From NCBI GenBank assembly GCA_903958265.1, contig CAJBSQ010000411.1, positions 1 through 5,216 of the forward strand: DNA of 5,216 nt. Reading direction: 5' to 3'. The DNA comes from an uncultured Planctomycetaceae bacterium (GTDB lineage Bacteria > Planctomycetota > Planctomycetia > Pirellulales > UBA1268). A program made the position numbers and the translations under genes. The notes beneath the pieces are model-generated. The model did no database searches and was not told where the DNA came from. It saw only the letters and a list, made by a program, of their open reading frames with translations. Below are positions 1-3,921 of the stretch, one piece after another (positions within the stretch are counted from its first letter, which is position 1; each line of letters begins with the position of its first letter).

Positions 1-28
1 CCCGATTTTTTTCCCCATCAGGCTCGCC

Positions 29-255
29 TTACGTGGCTCGTGCGCACAACCCCTCGTGCCGCAGGCTCGGATCGACTGTCGCGGCGGCCCGGCTAGCGTC
101 GAACCCCTCGCCCAAAAACGCCGCGAGTCGCTCGGCGACCGCCCGCGCCCCGGGCCGACCCAGTTGGCCGCCTTGTGTCGGGGGAGCACGTGGCGGACGC
201 GAGTGATCCGGCCATCTTCACCGGACCTCACGAACCACAATGGCTCTCGATTCAC
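29..255 (-). pseudogene. Short unassigned reading frame, apparently broken by a one-base frameshift
   Basis: I do not recognise this protein. Seen in sequence: from a GTG at 253-255 one minus-strand frame reads VNREPLWFVRSGEDG and on to KAANWVGPG, with a protein-like residue mix. At about 148-154 the sensible reading moves to a neighbouring frame, which gives ARAVAERLAAFLGEGFDAS and ends at TAA (29-31). Restoring one C in the CCCCGGG run there would join the halves into about 75 residues. The GTG overlaps the TGA of the PEP-CTERM frame as GTGA, a usual coupling arrangement, and a GGAAGG lies just before it, though closer than a normal ribosome site. Ten bases past the stop an ATG (16-18) opens a frame that leaves the window after six codons. 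It could be a sequencing error in a live gene, a decayed gene, or a chance open frame. Upstream the first frame stays open past 255, so the start is uncertain. Confidence 0.3.
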
Positions 256-530
256 CCCTTCCGCCCATTCCGCGGCGTAGGAGTGGGGCGACGCTTCTTC
301 CACATCAACCAGCCCGACATCGCCACGCCGAGGCCGGCGAAGACGATCGTCGAGGGCTCGAGCACCACGATACGGTTGCCGCTCGCGGCCTGGAACACGA
401 GATACGTGCCGTCGGTCGCCCCCGGGCTGATCCACTCCTGGCCAACCCGCGTGAACGCTCCGGCATACGGGGAACCGCTAGCCGAGTCAGCCAGCGTACT
501 CTGCGCGAAGTTGGAGGCGTTGTTATGCAC
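252..530 (-). pseudogene. C-terminal remnant of a PEP-CTERM surface protein
   Basis: Family knowledge: PEP-CTERM proteins are exported by an N-terminal signal peptide and processed at a C-terminal sorting tail by an exosortase. Seen: counting from the GTG at 528-530 (92 codons), residues 58-61 are EPST, followed by a hydrophobic helix (IVFAGLGVAMSGWLMW, about 62-77) and a basic stop KKRR (78-81). That is the tripartite tail in full. The residue before E is Leu where VPEPS would be usual. Residues 10-55 are Ser/Gly/Ala-rich with alternating aromatic positions, like the end of a beta-rich passenger. Eleven odd residues (PTPTPRNGRKG) follow the basic cluster. There is no signal peptide. The only ATG in frame (699-701) adds Arg/Pro-rich sequence antisense to the toxin-antitoxin promoter area. 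An AAGGAG lies 10 nt before the GTG, so a short product is possible, but without export it could not work as a sorted protein. I read it as a 5'-deleted gene. Confidence 0.65.
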
Positions 531-540
531 CTCTGCGATA

Positions 541-569
541 CTCCTTCGCGGCCGGAGGCCGCGAAGGAG
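541..569. repeat. Perfect 13-bp inverted repeat with a 3-nt loop
   Basis: Arms CTCCTTCGCGGCC (541-553) and GGCCGCGAAGGAG (557-569) are exact reverse complements around GGA. The hairpin would be very stable in RNA from either strand. No T-run follows on either side, so it is not a standard intrinsic terminator. It lies between the PEP-CTERM remnant and the promoter region of the toxin-antitoxin operon. The left arm, read on the minus strand, contains GAAGGAG, a ribosome-site sequence. It may be a REP-like palindrome, a mobile-element end, or a Rho-assisted terminator. Confidence 0.75.
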
Positions 570-692
570 GCCTGGGGGCGTCGGTTGCCGGGAGTCACGC
601 GGCCCTTTTTCGAAAGCTCGGTCGATTGCGAGAGGCAGTACAATGGGCGAGTGTTGTTGCTCGATGCCAGATGCCTCTCCGGAGAGCCGGCC

Positions 693-1061
693 ATGGCGCA
701 CGCCGTCACCATTCCGCCCCAGTCTACCGCCTCGTTCGAGCGGTCACTTCGGCCGCTGCGCTCGGCAGGCTTGGTGCGGCTCGACGACGTCGAGGCCGCT
801 GCGCTCGCGGCGGCCGTTGATGGGATCGTAGCGGAATCGGTCGAACTGTTCGGCTCACGGACCGACCCTGCGAGCCGGGGCGGCGACATCGACGTGCTCA
901 TCCTGACGAGTGCACCGCGGTTCGAGACGTCCCGGTGTGTGAGCAGCCGATTCTTTATGCACTGCGAGGAACGAATCGATGTCGTCGTGCTCGATCCCGA
1001 CCGGCGCACGCCCGCCGAGGATGCGTTCCTGCAGTCGCTGCGACGCGTGAGGATCACATGA
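693..1061 (+). CDS. mntA-like: MNT-type nucleotidyltransferase, antitoxin of a MNT-HEPN pair
   Basis: Role (family knowledge): minimal nucleotidyltransferases paired with HEPN proteins act as antitoxins. Characterised MntA enzymes transfer AMP from ATP to a tyrosine of the partner HepT and silence its RNase. Seen: 122 residues, the usual single-domain size. A helical lead (1-50) is followed by ELFGSRTDPASRGGDIDVLI, which holds the GS (54-55) and the metal-binding pair D65-x-D67, a GS-X9-DxD motif. The third catalytic Asp fits D96 in ERIDVVVLD. All key residues are present. Start: GGAGAG at 681-686 sits 6 nt before this ATG. The frame is open further upstream, but that part is Arg/Pro-rich and unlike protein. 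A TACAAT at 639-644 could be a -10 box, but I see no matching -35. The stop overlaps the next ATG by ATGA, so the two are translationally coupled, with antitoxin first. Confidence 0.88.
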   Translation: MAHAVTIPPQSTASFERSLRPLRSAGLVRLDDVEAAALAAAVDGIVAESVELFGSRTDPASRGGDIDVLILTSAPRFETSRCVSSRFFMHCEERIDVVVLDPDRRTPAEDAFLQSLRRVRIT

Positions 1062-1489
1062 CGGTCGAGCCGCTCCTTGCCGACTCCCAAGCGAAGCTAG
1101 GAGCCGCCCTCGAGCTCGTGTTCGCCTCGGATGCCGGCTATGCACCATTCGCTCCAGGCCGCATCTACTCTCCGCAGGAGCGGGAACCGTACGACGCCCT
1201 CAGCGACCGATTCCTGCGGGCGTTCGAGTCGAGCCTGAAGTTCTTTCGCACCTGGGAACGGGTTCGGGAGGCGAATGTGTCGGAAACATTTCGCGACCTG
1301 CTCTTGCGGATGGAAAAGATCGGCCTCATCAGCGATCTGGCCACGTGGATTGCCCTGCGAGATCTTCGCAATCGGGTGGTGCACGACTACCTGCCCGACG
1401 AGCTAGCCGCCCTCTATGCGGCGATCATCGGCGAAGCCGTGCCGGAATTCCGCCGCCTCGACGCGGCCATCGCCAATCGGCTGCGGTGA
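1058..1489 (+). CDS. hepT-like: HEPN-domain ribonuclease toxin (HepT / HI0074-like)
   Basis: Role (family knowledge): HEPN toxins are small all-helical RNases active as dimers. The catalytic RX4-6H motif sits in the last long helix, and MntA-class enzymes modify the nearby Tyr. Seen: 143 residues, predicted largely helical. Residues 101-111 read RDLRNRVVHDY, giving R104-X4-H109-X-Y111, the exact RX4HXY arrangement with the conserved Asn after Arg. Residues 50-70 (DRFLRAFESSLKFFRTWERV) resemble the paired aromatic helix of HI0074-type substrate-binding partners, so the protein may lie between HepT and that branch. The toxin is predicted active because Arg, His and Tyr are all intact. Start: the ATG overlapping the antitoxin stop, with GAGG at 1049-1052, 5 nt before it. 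Starting upstream would overlap the MNT gene by more than 100 nt. I see no clear terminator after it. CCGGGCCCGG follows within a few bases but has no loop. Confidence 0.88.
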   Translation: MTVEPLLADSQAKLGAALELVFASDAGYAPFAPGRIYSPQEREPYDALSDRFLRAFESSLKFFRTWERVREANVSETFRDLLLRMEKIGLISDLATWIALRDLRNRVVHDYLPDELAALYAAIIGEAVPEFRRLDAAIANRLR

Positions 1490-1514
1490 AGCCGGGCCCG
1501 GACGTCTAACACCT

Positions 1515-1757
1515 TCACCTCGAAGCTCGGCCGAAGGATAGCCCGCCAGTGGCGGCGTCGCGCCGCTTGCCAATGTTCCCGATCGCCAGCGTTGTGACGG
1601 CTTTCCGCAGCCGGTGATTCGGCGCAAACACCCCGTGGTAGCGATGCCGGTGCTTGCGCGGCGGCAGGTCGAGTTCGGCGAGCCGGTCGAGGAACCCAAA
1701 CGGCCTGAGCTCGACGACGCCATTGGCCCCTGGCCGCGTGGACTTCCGCCAGCAGGC
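1515..1757 (-). mobile_element. IS91-family transposase remnant
   Basis: An uninterrupted minus-strand frame of 80 codons lies between two stops (TAG at 1758-1760, TGA at 1515-1517) and has no start codon. It contains ELRPFGFLDRLAELDLPPRK followed directly by HRHRYHGVFAPNHRLRKAV and then TTLAIGNIGKRRDAATGG. This matches, from memory, the conserved block after the Y2 catalytic domain of IS91/IS801-type transposases (LPPRKHRHRYHGVFAPN). The N-terminal zinc-binding part, the catalytic tyrosines and the rest of the C-terminus are absent, so the fragment is inactive. It ends 25 bp from the HEPN stop, facing it, and lies 8 bp past the 3' end of the next minus-strand gene. IS91 elements transpose by a rolling-circle route and can carry neighbouring DNA, which fits the accessory look of the adjacent toxin-antitoxin operon. 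No element ends were identified. Confidence 0.72.
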
Positions 1758-1765
1758 CTAGCCCG

Positions 1766-2005
1766 TCAAACACCCCGACCAGAGGCCCGCCGCGCCGCGG
1801 CGACCGCCATGCCGACGATCCCGGCGACCATCACCACGCCGCCGACTGCCATGGTCCAGCCGCTGAGGGCGAGGTTGAACCGCTCCGACTCCGCCTGGGC
1901 GGGCGTGGGATCCTGGGTGGGCACCCCGACGGCCACCACGCCATACACGAACCCCGCGACGGCCAGCGCGAGGCCGATTCCCGCGAGGACGGACATCTTT
2001 GCCAT
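1766..2005 (-). CDS. Small two-helix inner-membrane protein
   Basis: I do not recognise a named family. Seen: 79 residues with two hydrophobic segments, about 6-26 (VLAGIGLALAVAGFVYGVVAV) and 50-70 (WTMAVGGVVMVAGIVGMAVA). They are joined by a polar, acidic loop (PTQDPTPAQAESERF, 29-43), and the tail is basic (ARRASGRG). Positive charges at both ends suggest both termini are cytoplasmic and the loop is outside. Gly and Ala are frequent in both helices, which favours close helix packing. Start: ATG at 2003-2005, with GGAG about 10 nt upstream on the minus strand. A TATGAT (complement of 2034-2039) might be a -10, but no convincing -35 is at the right distance. The gene ends 8 bp from the transposase remnant, so its last residues could have been altered by the insertion. 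An overlapping frame starting at 2013 is Arg/Ser-rich and is not preferred. Confidence 0.6.
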   Translation of the reverse strand: MAKMSVLAGIGLALAVAGFVYGVVAVGVPTQDPTPAQAESERFNLALSGWTMAVGGVVMVAGIVGMAVAAARRASGRGV

Positions 2006-2055
2006 GGGATCAAGCTCCAGGTGGACTCAATCGATCATAGCCGGCCACGTGGGTA

Positions 2056-2121
2056 CTGGTTTTCAACCTGCACACGAAGCAGCGCCGATCCTGATCCCCC
2101 ACAGTTACAAACCTGTGCCAC
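2056..2121. repeat. Pair of GGTTT/AACC palindromic units in a spacer
   Basis: Two short palindrome-like units lie 31 bp apart in the spacer between two minus-strand genes. CTGGTTTTCAACCTG (2056-2070) can pair GGTT with AACC around three bases. CACAGTTACAAACCTGTG (2100-2117) can pair CACAG with CTGTG and is followed by CCAC. They resemble each other (a GGTT/AACC core next to CTG or TGTG), and from memory similar intergenic palindromes are frequent in planctomycete genomes. That recollection needs a genome-wide count. They could end the transcript of the 178-aa gene or be passive interspersed repeats. Confidence 0.4.
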
Positions 2122-2133
2122 TTCAGGCGGCAG

Positions 2134-2670
2134 TCATGTCACGCAGGACCGCGTGCTGCGGTCACTCCCGCTGCCGCGAGCGGCCTGCCGAGCGGCGTGG
2201 CGAAACGCCTCGGCGCCGAGCACGTAGTCGCCAGATCGGCCGTCGTGCATCACGCCGTCGCCGGCGACTGCCAGAGCGGCCGCAGCGAAGCACTGGAGCC
2301 GGATGTCGATGGCGGAGTGCCGCTCGTCGGTCACGAAGTGGGCCTCGCACGGGCTTCGCCGATACACGCCTCTCACACGGGCCGGGCATTCGGCCGTGAG
2401 CCGGTCGTGATCCACTGGGTCGAGCCGCTCGAAGCTCGCGTCGAATCCTGCGAGCCGCGGTGGATCGCCGAACTCCCCCGCCCCAGGGAAGGCCTCGGCC
2501 AGGATCGCGAGCCGGAAGATGAGAGGCCCGGCGGCGTGGGCTTCCGGCCGGAATCCGGTCGGAAGCTCGGCGAGCATCCCGTGCGGCCGCAGGGCCTCCC
2601 GCCAGAGGCGGGCGATGTCGGGCGGCCATGCGGCGACGTTGACGGTGAGTGCGTAGCGCATTCGCGTCAT
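2134..2670 (-). CDS. Hypothetical 178-aa cytoplasmic protein
   Basis: I do not recognise the family. Seen: residues 5-25 (RYALTVNVAAWPPDIARLWRE) look like a beta strand followed by a helix. Residues 49-62 (PLIFRLAILAEAFP) are hydrophobic, and residues 106-160 include HFVTDERHSAIDIRLQCFAA followed by a Gly/Asp stretch (AVAGDGVMHDGRSGDYV). The alternation of an Ala-rich helix with a GDGVxHD-G-x-Y loop recalls a common type of unassigned small bacterial protein that ends in an Ala-rich helix, then GGVxYDP. No signal peptide or membrane span is visible. The last 15 residues are Ser/Arg-rich and poorly structured. The opposite strand and another frame are also open over this stretch, but their products are Arg/Pro-rich and unlike protein. 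Start: ATG at 2668-2670, or a second ATG three codons in (2659-2661). Neither has a good ribosome site, which fits coupling to the frame before it. Confidence 0.55.
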   Translation of the reverse strand: MTRMRYALTVNVAAWPPDIARLWREALRPHGMLAELPTGFRPEAHAAGPLIFRLAILAEAFPGAGEFGDPPRLAGFDASFERLDPVDHDRLTAECPARVRGVYRRSPCEAHFVTDERHSAIDIRLQCFAAAALAVAGDGVMHDGRSGDYVLGAEAFRHAARQAARGSGSDRSTRSCVT

Positions 2671-2822
2671 CGATTGATCTGCTGGTACGGTACAGCAAGG
2701 CGGCGCATGGCGGCATCCGGAAAGACACGGCGTATCGGAAGACCCTCACCAAACCATGTGCGCGACTCCCCGGCGATCTGTCGCGGTCGGGGAAGAATTG
2801 GCCGGCGAGGCCGGGGCTCCAT
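2667..2822 (-). CDS. Possible 51-aa ORF coupled to the 178-aa gene
   Basis: The frame opens with ATG at 2820-2822 and has GAGG eight bases before it. It ends in TGA that overlaps the next gene's ATG as ATGA. The translated end is protein-like (ESRTWFGEGLPIRRVFPDAA, then MRRLAVPYQQINR), while the first 16 residues are Arg/Pro-rich. The third codon position is only moderately GC-rich (about 60 percent by my count), lower than expected for a real gene in this background. It fills most of the spacer between the two neighbouring minus-strand genes. It could be a small coupled gene, a leader frame, or chance. I recognise no family. Confidence 0.25.
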   Translation of the reverse strand: MEPRPRRPILPRPRQIAGESRTWFGEGLPIRRVFPDAAMRRLAVPYQQINR

Positions 2823-2877
2823 CCGGGACGCCTCATGCGCTCAGGCAGATTCCAACGGGGAGAAGGCAGCGCGGTCG

Positions 2878-3867
2878 CTACGGCGACGACGAGGGCGGCC
2901 CGCACTGATCCGGGATCGACGGCAATGGCTCATCCGATAACCCGTAATGCGGTAGGAAGAACTCCTCCATCGGCCGCGAGCATGCTCGTGGCGGCCCAAA
3001 CCGATTCTCCTGGATTCGAACAACGGCGTTCTTCGCCACGTCCACGACTTCGACCCGAACCCCCTCCGGCAAGGGAACTCCGTCCCATTCCTGATACCTG
3101 ATCGTCATTCGACCCCGAAAGGGAGCGTCTGTATCGAAGTGCTTCGTCAGGCTCGACGTCATTCCGCTTCGCGCAACGACCCAGAACCGCCGAGGTCGTA
3201 GGTCGGCCCAATAAACACCGTCCGGCTGCAGAAGATAGTCGTTCGATGCGCCAGCCGTGTACCGGTACACGATTCTCACCACCTCATCGCCCTGGTCATT
3301 CACCCGTGTGTCGGCGCCTGTCATCTGGAAATCTGGGTCTGCGAGAATCTTCTCCATGGGCAACCACCACATGGTGGAGAACATGGCCAGCTTGAGTTCG
3401 GCTGCATCGATCCATCCGGCCTGTGGCTGCGGCGTGTCCTGCTGCCAGCGTTCACAGTACTTCAACGAGAACGGCTTCAGTGCGTCCGCATCGACCGCCC
3501 GACGCACGCTGAAGGAGTAGCGGCTGTTCATCACATCGATCGCCTGATCGCGGTCGAGCCGTCGGGACACGCCATCCTTCAGGATGCAGTACGTGGATGA
3601 ATAGACATCCCGGAACGGCTCTTTCGTGTCAGTGGGTCTATAATCGACATACGTGTGTTCCAGCTCGATTCCCCGCAGCCGCTCACCCAGCGTTTTCCAT
3701 GCCGGCGGGGCTTCGTTCAGGAATCGCTCTTGGCACTTCACGTCGATCGACGTGGGCAGCGACTCAACCGGAGAGGGGGGACCGAGATCGGCCGCGACGC
3801 CGATCGCCTCGCCCAGCGTCATCAGAGCGAGGCCCGCAAAGCCAAGAGTGATCCGTGGACTCGCCAT
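2878..3867 (-). CDS. Secreted LolA-like beta-sheet protein (planctomycete type)
   Basis: Seen: 329 residues. Residues 1-5 are a short basic start, 6-25 a hydrophobic stretch (ITLGFAGLALMTLGEAIGVA), and a signal-peptidase site is plausible at GVA-A or VAA-D near 25-27. No lipobox Cys is seen. The mature part has aromatic-rich strands, a planctomycete-style block LRPRRFWVVARSGM (223-236), MTIRYQEWDGVPLPEGVRVE (254-273) and EEFFLPHYGLSDEP (301-314). From memory, planctomycete secreted proteins with LolA/MucB-like folds carry an RxWxV strand and an FxLxxxGLPEP ending like these. It has five cysteines (45, 94, 138, 296, 322), some of which could form disulfides. LolA-like folds bind hydrophobic ligands, but ligand and role here are unknown. 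Start: AAGGAG seven bases before the ATG, a strong site. It lies 54 nt after the STN-Wzz gene, so the two probably share a transcript and an envelope role. Confidence 0.8.
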   Translation of the reverse strand: MASPRITLGFAGLALMTLGEAIGVAADLGPPSPVESLPTSIDVKCQERFLNEAPPAWKTLGERLRGIELEHTYVDYRPTDTKEPFRDVYSSTYCILKDGVSRRLDRDQAIDVMNSRYSFSVRRAVDADALKPFSLKYCERWQQDTPQPQAGWIDAAELKLAMFSTMWWLPMEKILADPDFQMTGADTRVNDQGDEVVRIVYRYTAGASNDYLLQPDGVYWADLRPRRFWVVARSGMTSSLTKHFDTDAPFRGRMTIRYQEWDGVPLPEGVRVEVVDVAKNAVVRIQENRFGPPRACSRPMEEFFLPHYGLSDEPLPSIPDQCGPPSSSP

Positions 3868-3883
3868 CTGAATACTCCTTCAG
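3868..3883 (-). promoter_or_regulatory. Ribosome site enclosed in a small hairpin
   Basis: The 16 bases directly before the ATG of the secreted protein read, on the minus strand, CTGAAGGAGTATTCAG. CTGAA pairs with TTCAG, which leaves GGAGTA in the loop. The Shine-Dalgarno core therefore straddles stem and loop, and the stem abuts the start codon. The stem has only five pairs, so any control effect would be weak. It does fix the start of the gene. Confidence 0.45.
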
Positions 3884-3921
3884 GTGCAACGCCGATGCCT
3901 GGGGCCTTGCCCAGCACGGAG

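Noticed and set aside
1..18. ATG at 16-18 (minus) opening MGKKIG, ten bases after the stop at 29
   Set aside because: Only six codons lie inside the window. Spacing fits a next gene but there is no way to support it.
639..644. TACAAT as the -10 box of the MNT-HEPN promoter
   Set aside because: No recognisable -35 lies 16-19 bp upstream. A single hexamer is weak evidence.
240..692. N-terminal extension of the nucleotidyltransferase up to an ATG at 240
   Set aside because: The added residues are Arg/Pro-rich and antisense to the PEP-CTERM remnant, and a good ribosome site marks the ATG at 693.
1493..1502. CCGGGCCCGG after the HEPN stop as a terminator
   Set aside because: It is a continuous palindrome without a loop and has no T-run after it.
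1614..2399. Long plus-strand frame across the transposase remnant and membrane gene
   Set aside because: Its product is Pro/Arg/Thr-rich with no domain-like sequence. It is the complement of real minus-strand genes.
2162..2905. 247-aa minus-strand frame overlapping the 178-aa gene
   Set aside because: Runs of Arg, Pro and Ala typical of a shadow frame in GC-rich DNA. The 178-aa frame has the better residue mix.
2197..2940. 247-aa plus-strand frame opposite the 178-aa gene
   Set aside because: Open because of high GC. No ribosome site or recognisable motif, and it crosses into the 3' end of the secreted protein gene.
3637..3642. TATAAT-like string on the plus strand
   Set aside because: It lies inside the coding region of the secreted protein with no plus-strand gene to serve.
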